64,000 nt of DNA from Vreelandella venusta (GCF_007989605.1 NZ_BJUL01000017.1:1-64000), one strand, 5' to 3'; counted from the first letter of the stretch, positions 44,465 to 55,574 are shown. Program-made: numbers and translations. Notes: generated by a model from the letters alone, not told the origin.

Positions 44465-47296
44465 ATGGATTATAAGCACACGCTAAACTTGCCAGAAACC
44501 GACTTTCCTATGCGCGGCATGCTGCCGAAGCAGGAGCCAGGGCGCGTTTCTAAATGGCAGGATATGAACCTATACCAGCGCCTGCGCGATGCCCGTGCGG
44601 GTGCGCCGCTGTTTGTTCTGCACGATGGCCCTCCCTACGCCAACGGCAGTATCCATATTGGTCACGCTCTCAATAAAATCCTTAAAGACATTATTGTTAA
44701 GTCGAAGAATCTGGCAGGCTTTGATGCCCCTTACGTGCCGGGCTGGGATTGCCACGGTCTGCCTATTGAGCACAAAGTAGAAACCACCCACGGCAAACAT
44801 TTGGCCGCGGATAAAGCTCGCGAGCTGTGCCGTGAATATGCCGGTGCGCAGATTGAAACGCAGCTCGCTGACTTCGTTCGCCTGGGCGTCATCGGTGACT
44901 GGGACCACCCCTATCGCACGATGGATTACGCTAATGAAGCAGGCGAAATCCGTGCTTTGGCGGCGATGGTAGATGCAGGCTATGTGTTCAAAGGCCTAAA
45001 ACCAGTTAACTGGTGCTTTGATTGTGGCTCGGCCTTGGCTGAGGCGGAAGTTGAGTATGCCGATAAAAAATCCGATGCTATCGACGTCGCTTTCCCGGTA
45101 GAAGATGCCGACAAGCTAGCGGCGGCCTTTGGCCTAAGCGAATTGCCCAAGCCGGCGGCGGTGGTGATCTGGACCACCACGCCTTGGACAATCCCCGCTA
45201 ACCAAGCGCTGAACGTTCACCCTGAGTTTACCTATGCGCTTGTGGATACCGGCGAACGCCTGCTACTGCTCGCAGAAGAGCTGGTAGAAAGTTGTTTGGA
45301 GCGCTTTGAGCTGACGGGCAGCGTAATTGCTACCGCACAAGGTGCCGCGCTGGATCTGATCAATTTCCGTCATCCGTTCTATGACCGCCTCTCGCCGGTT
45401 TACCTAGCAGATTACGTTGAGTCTGAAGTGGGCAGCACGGGCATCGTTCACTCAGCGCCTTCTTACGGTATGGATGACTTCATCACCTGCCGTGAGCATG
45501 ACATGAGCTTTGATGACATGCTTAACCCGGTGCAGGGGAACGGTGTCTATGCTGATGATCTGCCGTTCTTCGGCGGCCAGATGATCTGGAAGGCCAACCC
45601 GCATATCGTTGAGAAGTTGCGCGAGGTTAATGCGCTAATGGCGCACACGCCTATCAAACACAGCTATATGCACTGCTGGCGCCATAAGTCCCCGGTGATT
45701 TATCGTGCCACCGCCCAGTGGTTTGTGGGCATGGATATCAAAGGTAAAGACGGCAAAACGCTGCGCGAGCGGGCGTTGGAAGGCATCGAAGCCACCGAAT
45801 TTACCCCCGCGTGGGGCAAGGCGCGTCTGCATAGCATGATCGCTAATCGCCCGGACTGGTGTATCTCTCGCCAGCGTAACTGGGGCGTGCCGATTCCGTT
45901 CTTCTTGCATAAGCAAACCGGCGAACTGCATCCCAAGACGGTTGAGTTGATGGGAGAGGCGGCTAAGCGCGTCGAGCAAGAGGGTATCGAAGCGTGGTTT
46001 AAACTCGATCCCGCTGAGCTGCTCGGTGCCGAAGCTGCTGAGTACGACAAAGTCACCGATACATTGGATGTCTGGTTTGACTCCGGCTCCACGCATCGTC
46101 ATGTGCTGCGTGGCTCGCATCCTCATGGTCATGAAAGCGGCCCGCGTGCTGATTTGTACCTGGAAGGCTCGGACCAGCACCGTGGCTGGTTCCATTCGTC
46201 GCTACTGACCGGTTCGGCGATTGATGGTCATGCGCCCTATCGTCAACTGCTAACCCATGGCTTTACCGTCGATTCACAGGGCCGTAAGCAGTCCAAATCG
46301 CTGGGGAATGTGGTCGCGCCGCAAAGTGTGATGGATAAGTTGGGCGCTGATATTTTGCGTCTATGGGTCGCGTCTACCGACTACTCCGGTGAAATGGCGG
46401 TGTCCGACGAAATCTTGAAGCGTACCGCCGATGTGTATCGTCGTATCCGCAACACTGCACGCTTTTTGCTTTCTAACTTGAATGGTTTTGATCCGGCTAA
46501 CGACCAGGTGGCCTTTGGCGATATGCTGGCACTGGATCAGTGGGTGGTTGACCGTGCGGCACAGCTGCAGGGGCGTATCGAAAAAGCCTATGAAGAGTAC
46601 CGCTTCCTTGATGTGTATCAGCAGGTACACGGTTTCTGCGCGCGGGAATTAGGTGGCTTCTATCTGGATGTCATTAAAGATCGCCAGTACACCACCCAAA
46701 CGGATTCACTTGCCCGCCGTAGCGCACAAACCGCGCTTTATCATGTGGTTGAAGCGCTGAGCCGTTGGATTGCACCGATCTTGTCGTTTACCGCTGAGGA
46801 GATCTACGAGCATATTCCTGGCCAGCGTGGCGACAGCGTACTGCTGGAAACTTACTACACCGGGCTTAGCACCTTAGATGACGGCGCTGAGCTGGGCCGT
46901 GCCTTCTGGGAGCAAGTGCTGGAAGTGAAGCACTCGGTGAATAAGTGCTTGGAAGACGCCCGTAATGCCAAAGTCATCAAGGGCAGCTTGGCGGCGGAAG
47001 TTACGCTGTACGTGAGCGACGAACTGAACGCTACGCTGTCCAAATTGGGCGACGAGCTGCGCTTCGTGATGCTTACCAGTGAAGTCCATCTAGCACCGCT
47101 AGCGGATGCCGCCAACGCAGAAAGCACCGAGCTTGAAGGCTTGAAAGTGGCGGTTAGCGGAAGCGAGCACCAGAAGTGCGAGCGCTGCTGGCACCATCGT
47201 GCCGATGTAGGCACCCATGCTGAGCATGCCGACCTGTGTGGTCGCTGTATCAGTAACCTTCCAGAGGGCAGCGGCGAGATTCGTTACTATGCCTAA
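44465..47296 (+). CDS. ileS: Isoleucyl-tRNA synthetase
   Basis: Class I synthetase of 943 residues. The ATG at 44465 begins [17 protein letters not shown]; the longer frame starting in ribF is rejected. The HIGH motif is [11 protein letters not shown], the KMSKS-like motif is KQSKSLGN, the editing domain lies about residues 180-410, and the C-terminal zinc finger is CERCWHHRA with CGRC. This is the bacterial type 1 form, sensitive to mupirocin in most species. Its 3' end overlaps lspA by eight bases. Confidence 0.96.
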   Translation: MDYKHTLNLPETDFPMRGMLPKQEPGRVSKWQDMNLYQRLRDARAGAPLFVLHDGPPYANGSIHIGHALNKILKDIIVKSKNLAGFDAPYVPGWDCHGLPIEHKVETTHGKHLAADKARELCREYAGAQIETQLADFVRLGVIGDWDHPYRTMDYANEAGEIRALAAMVDAGYVFKGLKPVNWCFDCGSALAEAEVEYADKKSDAIDVAFPVEDADKLAAAFGLSELPKPAAVVIWTTTPWTIPANQALNVHPEFTYALVDTGERLLLLAEELVESCLERFELTGSVIATAQGAALDLINFRHPFYDRLSPVYLADYVESEVGSTGIVHSAPSYGMDDFITCREHDMSFDDMLNPVQGNGVYADDLPFFGGQMIWKANPHIVEKLREVNALMAHTPIKHSYMHCWRHKSPVIYRATAQWFVGMDIKGKDGKTLRERALEGIEATEFTPAWGKARLHSMIANRPDWCISRQRNWGVPIPFFLHKQTGELHPKTVELMGEAAKRVEQEGIEAWFKLDPAELLGAEAAEYDKVTDTLDVWFDSGSTHRHVLRGSHPHGHESGPRADLYLEGSDQHRGWFHSSLLTGSAIDGHAPYRQLLTHGFTVDSQGRKQSKSLGNVVAPQSVMDKLGADILRLWVASTDYSGEMAVSDEILKRTADVYRRIRNTARFLLSNLNGFDPANDQVAFGDMLALDQWVVDRAAQLQGRIEKAYEEYRFLDVYQQVHGFCARELGGFYLDVIKDRQYTTQTDSLARRSAQTALYHVVEALSRWIAPILSFTAEEIYEHIPGQRGDSVLLETYYTGLSTLDDGAELGRAFWEQVLEVKHSVNKCLEDARNAKVIKGSLAAEVTLYVSDELNATLSKLGDELRFVMLTSEVHLAPLADAANAESTELEGLKVAVSGSEHQKCERCWHHRADVGTHAEHADLCGRCISNLPEGSGEIRYYA

Positions 47297-47837
47297 CACT
47301 GCGTCAACCACCAACGATCCACACCAGCGGCCGCCAATGCGGCGGCCGCTGCGCTGGCTGTGGCTAGCGGTGGCGATCATCGTGTTAGATTTGCTGACCA
47401 AATACACCGCCAGCCATTTGTTGAATTATGCCCAGCCCATTGAGGTGCTGCCGTTTTTCAACCTAACGCTGCTGCACAATACTGGCGCTGCGTTCAGCTT
47501 TCTAGCGGACCATCCCGGCTGGCAGCGCTGGTTTTTTGCGCTGATTGCCATTGGAGCCAGCATTGGCTTAACCGTTTGGCTCTCCCGCGTTAAGGCGGAT
47601 GAAAAGCTGCTGGCCGTGGCGTTGCCGCTGATTATTGGCGGTGCCCTGGGTAATCTGTATGACCGTTTAGTACATGGCTATGTGGTGGACTTTTTATCGT
47701 TCCATGCCGCTGGTTGGTACTATCCCGCCTTTAATGTGGCGGATATCGGCATTACGCTGGGGGCGGTGGGGTTAATTTGGGAGTCGATAATGGGTGATCG
47801 ACGTCGTAAGAAAGCCGCGCTACAGCAGCGTGATTGA
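47289..47837 (+). CDS. lspA: Lipoprotein signal peptidase
   Basis: Inner-membrane aspartyl protease cutting prolipoproteins, 182 residues with four membrane segments. The catalytic regions are [11 protein letters not shown], and [20 protein letters not shown] with [10 protein letters not shown], which hold the two Asp. The ATG at 47289 lies inside the ileS end, as is common; an internal ATG near 47337 is an alternative. The N-terminal tail is somewhat longer than in E. coli. Confidence 0.95.
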   Translation: MPNTASTTNDPHQRPPMRRPLRWLWLAVAIIVLDLLTKYTASHLLNYAQPIEVLPFFNLTLLHNTGAAFSFLADHPGWQRWFFALIAIGASIGLTVWLSRVKADEKLLAVALPLIIGGALGNLYDRLVHGYVVDFLSFHAAGWYYPAFNVADIGITLGAVGLIWESIMGDRRRKKAALQQRD

Positions 47838-47864
47838 AAGCCATAGAGTGACGAGTGAGGAACC

Positions 47865-48308
47865 ATGGACTACCTAATTGACGATGGTATGGAAATTACC
47901 CTGCACTTCACGCTGAAGCTGGAGGATGGCACGGTAGTCGATTCCACCAAAGAGAAAGCCCCGGCGACGTTTCAGTATGGCGACGGTAACTTACCACCTG
48001 GCTTTGAGCACCCGATTAAAGGCATGGCCGCAGGCCAGAGCGGGTCGTTTCAAATCACGCCTGAGCACTCCTTTGGGCAGCATAATCCGCAAAATATTCA
48101 AACGCTGAAGCGTGCCGATTTCGGTGATGAAGCACCTGAAGTCGGTATGGTGATGTCATTTGCTGATAAAGCGGGAACGGAACTGCCTGGCGTGGTCAAA
48201 AGCATAGACGGCGACCGTGTGGAAGTGGATTTTAACCATCCGCTAGCCGGTCGTACGTTGACGTTTGAAGTCGATGTGCTGAACGTAACGCCCATCACCA
48301 AACACTGA
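47865..48308 (+). CDS. fkpB: FKBP-type peptidyl-prolyl isomerase, SlpA/FkpB type
   Basis: Cytoplasmic PPIase of 147 residues with the SlyD-like IF insertion. [20 protein letters not shown] starts the FKBP domain and [14 protein letters not shown] closes the first half; the insertion lies at about 68-120, and [19 protein letters not shown] ends it. It lies between lspA and ispH, the standard location of fkpB. Confidence 0.94.
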   Translation: MDYLIDDGMEITLHFTLKLEDGTVVDSTKEKAPATFQYGDGNLPPGFEHPIKGMAAGQSGSFQITPEHSFGQHNPQNIQTLKRADFGDEAPEVGMVMSFADKAGTELPGVVKSIDGDRVEVDFNHPLAGRTLTFEVDVLNVTPITKH

Positions 48309-48363
48309 TTTTAAGCACTCGTTTTCATTTAACCGGCGATGCAAGTTGCATCAAGGCGCTTTT

Positions 48364-49344
48364 ATGCAGTCATCAGAGTCCTCTCAGCCAATACAGATCA
48401 AGCTAGCGAACCCGCGCGGTTTTTGTGCTGGCGTGGATCGCGCGATCGACATCGTCAACCGCGCGCTAGATGTCTTCGGCCCGCCCATTTACGTGCGCCA
48501 CGAGGTGGTGCATAACCGCTTTGTGGTGGAAACATTGCGTGAACGTGGCGCGGTGTTTGTTGAAGAGCTGCATGAAGTGCCTGACGACGTGATCGTGATT
48601 TTCTCGGCCCACGGTGTCTCCCGTGCCGTGCAACAAGAAGCCGAGCAGCGCGGTCTCAAAGTCTTCGATGCGACCTGCCCATTGGTCACCAAAGTGCATT
48701 TGGAAGTGTTGCGTTATGCTAAGCGCGGCCAAGAGTGCATTTTGATTGGTCACGAAGGCCATCCGGAAGTCGAAGGCACCATGGGGCGTTATGACACTTC
48801 CCACGGTGGCCAGATTTACCTGGTCGAAGATGAGCAGGACGTGGCGAAGTTAGCCGTCAACGACCCGTCAGCGCTGGCGTTTGTGACCCAAACCACGCTT
48901 TCGATGGATGACACCGCTAAGGTAATTGATGCGCTGCGAGAGAAGTTCCCAGAGATTCAGGGGCCACGCAAAGATGATATCTGTTATGCCACTCAAAACC
49001 GCCAGGATGCGGTGCGTGAGCTAGCGGCAGATAGCGACTTGGTATTGGTCGTCGGCAGCCCCAATAGCTCCAACTCTAATCGCCTGCGCGAGCTTTCCGA
49101 GCGGATGGGCACGCCTGCCTATTTGATCGATAATGCCGACCAAATTGCGCCAGCGTGGCTGGAAGGTGTCAGCCGCATTGGTGTCACTGCCGGAGCCAGT
49201 GCGCCAGAAGTGCTGGTGAAAGGTGTTATCGACAAGCTGCAGACCTTTGGTGCAGAGGTGCCTGTTGAGCTGCAGGGACGCGAAGAGAATATTACCTTTT
49301 CTATGCCGAAAGAGCTGCGTGAGCAAGTGATTGTAAGCGACTGA
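48364..49344 (+). CDS. ispH: 4-hydroxy-3-methylbut-2-enyl diphosphate reductase
   Basis: Iron-sulfur enzyme of the MEP isoprenoid pathway, 326 residues from the ATG at 48364; a TTG six codons upstream is less likely. Cluster cysteines are visible in [24 protein letters not shown] and [10 protein letters not shown]. The HEVVHNR motif holds the catalytic histidine and [13 protein letters not shown] is the substrate loop. Position next to fkpB is typical. Confidence 0.96.
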   Translation: MQSSESSQPIQIKLANPRGFCAGVDRAIDIVNRALDVFGPPIYVRHEVVHNRFVVETLRERGAVFVEELHEVPDDVIVIFSAHGVSRAVQQEAEQRGLKVFDATCPLVTKVHLEVLRYAKRGQECILIGHEGHPEVEGTMGRYDTSHGGQIYLVEDEQDVAKLAVNDPSALAFVTQTTLSMDDTAKVIDALREKFPEIQGPRKDDICYATQNRQDAVRELAADSDLVLVVGSPNSSNSNRLRELSERMGTPAYLIDNADQIAPAWLEGVSRIGVTAGASAPEVLVKGVIDKLQTFGAEVPVELQGREENITFSMPKELREQVIVSD

Positions 49345-49407
49345 TGCAAAGCATATCGGTTTGCGACATACTCAGGGTATGGGCTAACTGATATAGGAGC
49401 GCGTTCA

Positions 49408-49809
49408 GTGCCTTTGCCTTTTGCTAACCGTGCTGGGCGCCAGGAAGCTCGTCAGCACGGTTTTACGCTCATTGAAATGCTGATTGTCGTCGCTATCATC
49501 AGCATTTTGGCGGGCATTGCCTACCCCAATTACACCCGCTATGTTGAGCGCTCGCTACGCACGGATGCCCATGCTGGTTTGCTGCAGGCCGCCGCCGAGC
49601 TTGAGCGCTGTTACTCTCGCCAATACACGTATGCCGACTGCTCCTTTACTCCCTCTTCTCCCGATGGTAACTACACGATTACAGCCGATGACGGCGGTGA
49701 GGACGATGGCGGGTTTTTACTGACGGCGACAACATCACAAACTGACGGTTGTCACAGCGATATTCAATTTAATGCGCGAGGTGAGCGCCTGCCTGAGGCG
49801 TGCTGGTAA
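49408..49809 (+). CDS. Type IV pilin-like protein (PilE-type minor pilin)
   Basis: Prepilin of 133 residues starting at GTG, with AGGAG ten bases upstream. The prepilin peptidase site is visible: G followed by [20 protein letters not shown], with E at +5. The rest is a short pilin head with two cysteines near residues 68 and 78 and two more toward the C-terminus (DGCHSD and EACW), which could form the pilin D-region disulfide. It is the first of four pilin-like genes, placed where pilE or fimU often sits. Confidence 0.82.
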   Translation: MPLPFANRAGRQEARQHGFTLIEMLIVVAIISILAGIAYPNYTRYVERSLRTDAHAGLLQAAAELERCYSRQYTYADCSFTPSSPDGNYTITADDGGEDDGGFLLTATTSQTDGCHSDIQFNARGERLPEACW

Positions 49810-50217
49810 ATGGTTAGGCAAAACGGCTTTTCGCTAATTGAAGCGCTTATCGCGCTGGTGATTTTAGCGTTTGGACTGATAGGTGTCGCCGCGATGCAGA
49901 TAACAGCACTGCAAAGCGCTAGTGCAGGCTACACGCAGTCGCTAGCGAATGTCGCTGCGCTAGATGCCCAAGAGCGGATATGGGCAGCGCTTTCCTCACA
50001 CCAAGACTGTGACACGATTCTGTTATCCACCATTGAGTCCGCATGGCATAGCCATTGGTTTGCAGGCCAACAAGCGGCGCTAGGCTATGCCCAGGGGCAA
50101 CAGAGTCGTATTGAGCGCCAAGGCTGCCGGTTTGATGTGGTGGTGCGCCTGCGGACTGAGCCTAATGGGTCCGACGATATCTTCAACTACGTGTTCCAAC
50201 TTCCCAATCAGCCGTAA
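49810..50217 (+). CDS. pilV: Type IV minor pilin PilV
   Basis: Prepilin of 135 residues: RQNGFSLIEALIALVILAFG gives the cleavage site (G before F, E at +5) and the hydrophobic helix. It starts immediately after the preceding pilin stop. PilV primes pilus assembly as part of the minor-pilin complex. Head-domain cysteines (HQDC, QGCR) may pair. Confidence 0.85.
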   Translation: MVRQNGFSLIEALIALVILAFGLIGVAAMQITALQSASAGYTQSLANVAALDAQERIWAALSSHQDCDTILLSTIESAWHSHWFAGQQAALGYAQGQQSRIERQGCRFDVVVRLRTEPNGSDDIFNYVFQLPNQP

Positions 50218-50230
50218 AGGTAGGCCTGCC

Positions 50231-50704
50231 ATGGATGTGCAGCGCGGTTTTACGTTAACAGAGCTACTGGTCGCCATGGTCATTGGGACGGTGGTGATTC
50301 TGGGTGCTGGACAGCTTTTCTTGAGCACCTTTCATATCTTTAAGCAGGTAGATCAATTGGGGCGTCATCAGGAAGCGCTTCTTTACGCGGCGACATCAAT
50401 TACCGACACCCTACGCAGACACGGCGCTACCGACTCAAACGGAGCGCCTTTTTTTCGCCTGCAGTGCGTGGTGATTGAAGCTGACTGTCGCTGCACGGTT
50501 CAGGATATGCAGGAGGCTCAGCCGCTGGTCACCTTTGATTATGACGCTGGCGCTAGCTGTGAGCGGGACGAACCGCTTGGAGCGCCCGCCAGCAACGGGG
50601 TTAGCGTAGTGTCACTGCCATTAGGTCGGCAAGGGGCCAATATCGATTTCCACGTTACCCATCGAGAGGCTGCTCTGCAGTCTGCGTTTTCGGCTAGTCC
50701 ATGA
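50231..50704 (+). CDS. pilW: Type IV minor pilin PilW
   Basis: Prepilin of 157 residues from the ATG at 50231 (MDVQRGFTLTELLVAMVIGT); the longer frame starting within pilV is rejected. The G|FTLTE site and helix are clear. It has a cysteine-rich head (LQCVVIEADCRC, GASCERD). It is shorter than Pseudomonas PilW (about 270 residues), so it may be a reduced form. Confidence 0.8.
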   Translation: MDVQRGFTLTELLVAMVIGTVVILGAGQLFLSTFHIFKQVDQLGRHQEALLYAATSITDTLRRHGATDSNGAPFFRLQCVVIEADCRCTVQDMQEAQPLVTFDYDAGASCERDEPLGAPASNGVSVVSLPLGRQGANIDFHVTHREAALQSAFSASP

Positions 50705-50733
50705 ACGGTGTGGAGTGTGCACAAGGAGGCGAT

Positions 50734-51210
50734 ATGCAGCTTAGACCGCAGGAGCAGGGCGCTGCGCTCGTTGTGGTGATGGCGCTGCTAGCTAGCGCGT
50801 TGATTATTGGCGTTATCTGCGTTCAATCTGCGTTTGTGGATGAACGCTTAGCGAGTAATTACCGGGCATCGACGTTAGCGCAAATGCGCGCTGAAATAGC
50901 CGCCTCGCAAGCAGTGGCATCATTTAGTGAATTAACCTGGGGAGAAAGCGTGCTCAGAATCAATAGCGATCAAACTCTCCATTGGGATGATGTCGTAGCA
51001 CACCTGTCGACCACGCTGCTGGGCGATGACTGCGAACACAATAGCTGTTTATTTACGCCCATTGAGCGTGACGGCCAACCTTGGGTAGTGGCGTTAGGTG
51101 CGGTTATTAGCGATGCCGATAGTGAAACATTACTAGCACAGAGCCTACCTGTGTTTATCAAAGTAGAAGGAGGAGAGGATCAGACACAGGCGACGGTGGT
51201 TTGGCATTAA
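50734..51210 (+). CDS. pilX: Type IV minor pilin PilX
   Basis: PilX family protein of 158 residues. The N-terminus QEQGAALVVVMALLASALII has the G before a small-residue run instead of FTLIE, which is normal for PilX. The ATG at 50734 has AAGGAGG four bases before; an ATG at 50701 overlapping the pilW stop is possible. Heads of this class contact PilY1, which is missing here; trpS follows directly. Confidence 0.78.
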   Translation: MQLRPQEQGAALVVVMALLASALIIGVICVQSAFVDERLASNYRASTLAQMRAEIAASQAVASFSELTWGESVLRINSDQTLHWDDVVAHLSTTLLGDDCEHNSCLFTPIERDGQPWVVALGAVISDADSETLLAQSLPVFIKVEGGEDQTQATVVWH

Positions 51211-51260
51211 GTGTACAATGACTTACCTTTTTTTGACCTTTACCCAGCTGGATCCACATT

Positions 51261-52283
51261 ATGAGTCAGACAGCCAAAACCCGCGTGCTGACCGGGATAA
51301 CCACGACCGGAACGCCACACCTTGGTAACTATGTCGGGGCTATTAAGCCTGCCATTGAGGCAAGCCAAGACCCCAATGTACAGTCGTTTTACTTTCTTGC
51401 TGACTATCACGCGCTGATCAAATGCCAAGATCCGAAGCGTGTGCAAGAGTCGCGTCTGGAAATTGCCGCCACGTGGCTTGCGCTAGGGCTAGATACCGAT
51501 AACGCCATTTTTTATCGTCAGTCGGATATCGCTGAAATTCCCGAATTAATGTGGATGCTTTCTTGTGTGTGCGCCAAGGGGCTGATGAACCGCGCCCACG
51601 CATACAAAGCGGCAGTCGCTGACAATGAAGAAGCCGGTGACCAAGACCCTGATAAAGGCGTCACCATGGGGTTGTTCGGCTACCCGGTGTTAATGGCCGC
51701 CGACATCTTAATGTTTAATGCCAATAAAGTGCCGGTAGGGCGCGACCAAATTCAGCACATTGAAATGGCGCGTGATATCGGCGGACGTTTCAACCACATG
51801 TTTAAAGGCCAGTATTTCGCTCTGCCTGAAGCCGTTGTGGATGAAAAAGGCGAAGTGTTGAAGGGCTTGGACGGTCGTAAAATGTCCAAAAGCTATAACA
51901 ATACGATCCCGCTTTTCTCTAGCGAGAAAAAACTGCAGAAGCTGGTGCGCAAAATCAAAACTAACTCACTGGAACCCGGTGAGCCCAAAGACCCAGACAC
52001 CTGCACGCTGTTCCAGATATTCTCAGCGTTTGCCAGCAATGAGGAAGCCGCTGCACTACGCGAGCAGTACGTGGCAGGTATTGGCTGGGGCGACGCTAAG
52101 AACCAGGTATTTGATTACTTGAATGCGCACTTAACTGCCCCCCGCGAGCGTTACATCGCGCTTATGGAAGACCCCGCGCATATTGAAGCGGTGCTGCAAA
52201 AAGGTGCTGATCGCGCCAGAGAAGAAGCCGCCGTCACCATGGATCGCTTACGTTCCGTAGTAGGTTTAGGACGCTTTGTTTAA
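51261..52283 (+). CDS. trpS: Tryptophanyl-tRNA synthetase
   Basis: Class I synthetase of 340 residues. The HIGH-like motif is GTPHLGNYVGAI and the KMSKS motif is GRKMSKSYNN; VPVGRDQIQHIEMARDIGGRF is the typical binding region. It sits downstream of the pilin genes on its own, with a terminator after it. Confidence 0.95.
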   Translation: MSQTAKTRVLTGITTTGTPHLGNYVGAIKPAIEASQDPNVQSFYFLADYHALIKCQDPKRVQESRLEIAATWLALGLDTDNAIFYRQSDIAEIPELMWMLSCVCAKGLMNRAHAYKAAVADNEEAGDQDPDKGVTMGLFGYPVLMAADILMFNANKVPVGRDQIQHIEMARDIGGRFNHMFKGQYFALPEAVVDEKGEVLKGLDGRKMSKSYNNTIPLFSSEKKLQKLVRKIKTNSLEPGEPKDPDTCTLFQIFSAFASNEEAAALREQYVAGIGWGDAKNQVFDYLNAHLTAPRERYIALMEDPAHIEAVLQKGADRAREEAAVTMDRLRSVVGLGRFV

Positions 52284-52372
52284 TATTCTTAAAAAGCATA
52301 TGCACTGCTGAATAAAGAATTTCCAGCGATCTAAAGCCAGCGTTAGGCTTCTCATTATTGTCCAACTCAGCC

Positions 52373-52399
52373 AAGCGCCTGTTTCTAACAGGCGCTTTT
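52373..52399 (+). terminator. Terminator after trpS
   Basis: AAGCGCCTGTT (52373-52383) and AACAGGCGCTT (52387-52397) form an 11-bp perfect stem with loop TCT and a T run. Confidence 0.88.
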
Positions 52400-52420
52400 G
52401 GCGTTGTTAGAAGGTGAGCT

Positions 52421-53632
52421 ATGTCGACGATTTCTGCAGTGGCACCTAGTCAGAACCGGGTGCCATTACTCTCAGCGGCAGCCATTGTGCTGGGCGCGGT
52501 GATTATCGGTGTCGTGTTTGGCGCCAATATTGGTCTCTTAATGATTGTTGGCGGCTTGCTTGGGCTGGTGCTGTATCACGCGGCATTTGGCTTTACCGCT
52601 GCTTGGCGGGTATTTATCACCGAGCGGCGGGGTCGAGGTTTGCGTGCCCAAATGGTGATGTTGGCGATTGCGGTGGTGCTGTTTTTTCCGGCGTTAAGCG
52701 CTGGTTCGCTGTTTGGCACTAGCGTGAGTGGTTTTGTTGCGCCGATTGGTATTTCGGTTGTGGTGGGGGCGTTTATCTTTGGTGTAGGCATGCAGTTAGG
52801 TGGCGGATGTGCGTCGGGCACACTGTTTACTGCAGGTGGTGGTAATGCACGAATGTTAATCACGCTGCTGTTCTTTATTGTCGGGTCGGTGATTGGTTCG
52901 GCGCATTTTACGTGGTGGCAGAGCCTGCCCGCGTTTCAGCCTGTGTCGCTGGTGAATGTGGCAGGTGCTGGCGGTGGTATCGCGATTAGCTTGGTGCTGT
53001 TTGCAGCGATTACTGCGTTTACTGTGATTATGGAAAAGCGTCGCCATGGCCACTTGGAGCAGGCACCGCTGGTCGATAAGCCTGGCAGTCAGCGCTGGTT
53101 AACGGGGCCGTGGCCGTTGATGGCTGGCGCAGTGGCGCTAGCGCTACTTAATTTCGCAACATTGGCCCTTGCTGGTCGCCCTTGGGGTATTACCTCTGCG
53201 TTCGCGCTGTGGGGGGCGAAAGGGTTTGAGCTCGTTGGTGGTGATGTCAGTCAGTGGGGCTATTGGCAAGCGCCCGGTAATGCGGCGGCATTAGAGGCGA
53301 GTGTATGGAGTGACATCACGACGGTGATGAACGTTGGCATCATGTTGGGTGCGCTTGCCGCAGCGAGCCTTGCTGGGCGCTTTGCTCCCAACTTCCGCAT
53401 TCCGTTTAAATCCTTATTAGCGGCTGTTATTGGTGGCGTTATGCTGGGGTATGGCGCGCGGCTGGCATTTGGTTGCAATATTGGCGCTTACTTCAGCGGC
53501 ATTGCCTCTGGCAGCTTGCATGGCTGGATATGGATGGTTGCGGCGTTCGCCGGCAACATGGTGGGCGTTAAGCTGCGGCCGTTCTTTTTTAGCGGTGTTG
53601 AAGGTCGCCAGCCTGTTGCTAAAAGCTGCTAG
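52421..53632 (+). CDS. YeeE/YedE family (DUF395) transporter, probable thiosulfate/sulfur importer
   Basis: Membrane protein of 403 residues with about nine segments and an internal repeat. Each half has a cysteine motif lining the path: QLGGGCASGTLFTAGG near residue 127 and ARLAFGCNIGAYFSGIASGS near 350. Members of this family (TsuA) import thiosulfate, usually next to a TusA-like sulfurtransferase (TsuB). No tusA-like gene is here, so the protein may act alone or on another sulfur species. AAGGTGAG precedes the ATG. Confidence 0.82.
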   Translation: MSTISAVAPSQNRVPLLSAAAIVLGAVIIGVVFGANIGLLMIVGGLLGLVLYHAAFGFTAAWRVFITERRGRGLRAQMVMLAIAVVLFFPALSAGSLFGTSVSGFVAPIGISVVVGAFIFGVGMQLGGGCASGTLFTAGGGNARMLITLLFFIVGSVIGSAHFTWWQSLPAFQPVSLVNVAGAGGGIAISLVLFAAITAFTVIMEKRRHGHLEQAPLVDKPGSQRWLTGPWPLMAGAVALALLNFATLALAGRPWGITSAFALWGAKGFELVGGDVSQWGYWQAPGNAAALEASVWSDITTVMNVGIMLGALAAASLAGRFAPNFRIPFKSLLAAVIGGVMLGYGARLAFGCNIGAYFSGIASGSLHGWIWMVAAFAGNMVGVKLRPFFFSGVEGRQPVAKSC

Positions 53633-53662
53633 TAGTTGATCAGTTTTAAGGCTTTTTATGAG

Positions 53663-53691
53663 CGCCTTGGTAGCTACCAAGGCGTTTTTTT
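53663..53691 (+). terminator. Terminator after the YeeE/YedE gene
   Basis: CGCCTTGGTAGCTACCAAGGCG is a perfect palindrome (53663-53684), given here in two arms, followed by T7. Confidence 0.9.
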
Positions 53692-53811
53692 ATTGCCATT
53701 GCTTATGTCCCTCCCACCTTTGTCGTATTAGCGTGTTACATTACGGATAAACGCCGCCAACGCCCAGCGTTGCTGCATTGCAATAGCAATCGACATAAAA
53801 AGAGAGTGCCT

Positions 53812-55491
53812 ATGTCTACGAAGAGTAAACGCCCCCTGTACATTCCTTACGCCGGTCCTTCTTTGCTTGAAATGCCGCTATTGAACAAAGGCAGCGCGTT
53901 TACTCAAGAGGAGCGGCTAGCGTTTAACCTGATTGGTTTGTTACCGCAAAAAGTAGAGACCATTGACGAGCAGTTATCGAGGGCTTATCGCCAGTATCAG
54001 CAGTGTCATAGTGATTTAGAGAAGCACATTCATTTGCGTGCCATCCAAGATGACAACGAAACGCTGTACTTTCGCTTGGTTTCTCAGCATCTGGAAGAGA
54101 TGCTACCGATTATTTATACCCCTACGGTCGGGCAGGCATGTCAGGAGTTCTCTAATATTTATCGCAATCACCGGGGGCTGTTCATCAGCTATCCGGATCG
54201 CGAGCATATGGACGATATCCTGCGCAGTGCCACCAAAGATAACGTTAAGGTGATTGTTGTCACCGATGGTGAGCGGATTCTAGGGCTGGGTGACCAGGGA
54301 ATTGGTGGGATGGGTATTCCCATCGGTAAGCTGGCACTTTATACCGCTTGTGGTGGTATTAGCCCCGCCTACACGTTGCCGATTATGATTGATGTGGGCA
54401 CTAATAATCAGGCATTGCTGGAAGACCCTATGTACATGGGCTGGCGCCATGAGCGGGTTAGCCAGGAAGAGTACGATGCGTTTATGGGGGAATTTATTGC
54501 CGCTGTAAAACGTCGCTGGCCGAACGTTCTGCTGCAGTTCGAAGACTTTGCCCAGGCCAATGCGGTGCCACTCTTAGAGCGCTACCGTGACGATTTGTGC
54601 TGCTTTAATGACGATGTGCAAGGAACCGCATCAGTGGTGGTGGGCACCTTAATGGCGGCGTGCCAGGCTCGCGATGAAACGATTGCCCAGCAGCGCGTAG
54701 TGTTTGTTGGTGGTGGTTCGGCAGGCTGTGGTATTGCTGAGCAGGTGGTCGTGGCCATGCAGGCAGAGGGGCTGACTGAAAGCGAAGCACGGTCGCGAAT
54801 ATTTATTGTTGATCGAGATGGGTTGATGACCACGGATCAGCCTTGGCAGCGGGATTTCCAGCGCCGCTTGGCCCACGATTCTGAGCTGGTGGCTAACTGG
54901 AATGGTCAGGGGCTTGAAGAGACCATTGCCCAAATGAAACCAACGATATTGATTGGTGTGTGCGGCAAGCGCGGTATTTTTACCGAACAAGTGGTGCGCA
55001 CCATGCACGCGGGCTGCGAACATCCGGTGATTATGCCGCTATCTAACCCTACCTCTCAGGCAGAAGCAGTACCCGAAGATGTGATTCGCTGGACTGACGG
55101 CCAAGCGCTAGTCGCGACTGGCAGCCCTTTTGCTCCGGTGGTGTATAACGGCCGTACCTATCCAATTGCCCAGTGCAACAATGCCTATATTTTCCCCGGT
55201 ATCGGGCTAGGTGTGATTGCCGCGAACGCTAATCGCGTGACAGATGAAATGTTGATGAGCGCCTCTCGGGCACTGGCGCGTGAAGCGCCGCTGGTTAAGG
55301 AGGGCAAGGGCGCACTGCTACCGCCGCTATCGCGGATTCGCGATATTAGTAAATCGATTGCTTTTGAAGTAGCTGCCCAGGCGCAACAAAACGGCGTGGC
55401 GCTTAAAACAAGCGGTACCGAACTACGTGAGCGTATCGAGAGAGCGTGCTGGTCGCCTGAGTATCGTGCTTATCGCCGCAGAGCCTTCTAA
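53812..55491 (+). CDS. maeA: NAD-dependent malic enzyme
   Basis: Oxidatively decarboxylates malate to pyruvate, 559 residues, like E. coli MaeA/SfcA. The ATG at 53812 has AGAGAG upstream; frame to 53770 is rejected. The malic signature is [17 protein letters not shown]; catalytic lysine and Asp lie in [13 protein letters not shown] and [32 protein letters not shown] is the nucleotide fold. It joins the TCA cycle to pyruvate, near the aconitase gene, which converges on it across a shared terminator. Confidence 0.93.
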   Translation: MSTKSKRPLYIPYAGPSLLEMPLLNKGSAFTQEERLAFNLIGLLPQKVETIDEQLSRAYRQYQQCHSDLEKHIHLRAIQDDNETLYFRLVSQHLEEMLPIIYTPTVGQACQEFSNIYRNHRGLFISYPDREHMDDILRSATKDNVKVIVVTDGERILGLGDQGIGGMGIPIGKLALYTACGGISPAYTLPIMIDVGTNNQALLEDPMYMGWRHERVSQEEYDAFMGEFIAAVKRRWPNVLLQFEDFAQANAVPLLERYRDDLCCFNDDVQGTASVVVGTLMAACQARDETIAQQRVVFVGGGSAGCGIAEQVVVAMQAEGLTESEARSRIFIVDRDGLMTTDQPWQRDFQRRLAHDSELVANWNGQGLEETIAQMKPTILIGVCGKRGIFTEQVVRTMHAGCEHPVIMPLSNPTSQAEAVPEDVIRWTDGQALVATGSPFAPVVYNGRTYPIAQCNNAYIFPGIGLGVIAANANRVTDEMLMSASRALAREAPLVKEGKGALLPPLSRIRDISKSIAFEVAAQAQQNGVALKTSGTELRERIERACWSPEYRAYRRRAF

Positions 55492-55520
55492 GCTTACAAA
55501 CGAGAAGCCAAACCAGAGCG

Positions 55521-55550
55521 TAAAAAAAGCCCCCACCATGGTGGGGGCTA
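55521..55550. terminator. Bidirectional terminator between maeA and acnA
   Basis: AGCCCCCACC and GGTGGGGGCT form a near-perfect stem around AT. The A7 run on the left serves as a T7 run for the minus-strand acnA transcript, so it is strongest in that direction. Confidence 0.88.
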
Positions 55551-55574
55551 TGCAAGCATTGGTAGGTTTTACCT

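Noticed and set aside
45635..46195. 186-codon minus-strand frame inside ileS
   Set aside because: Shadow of ileS, whose motifs lie on the other strand.
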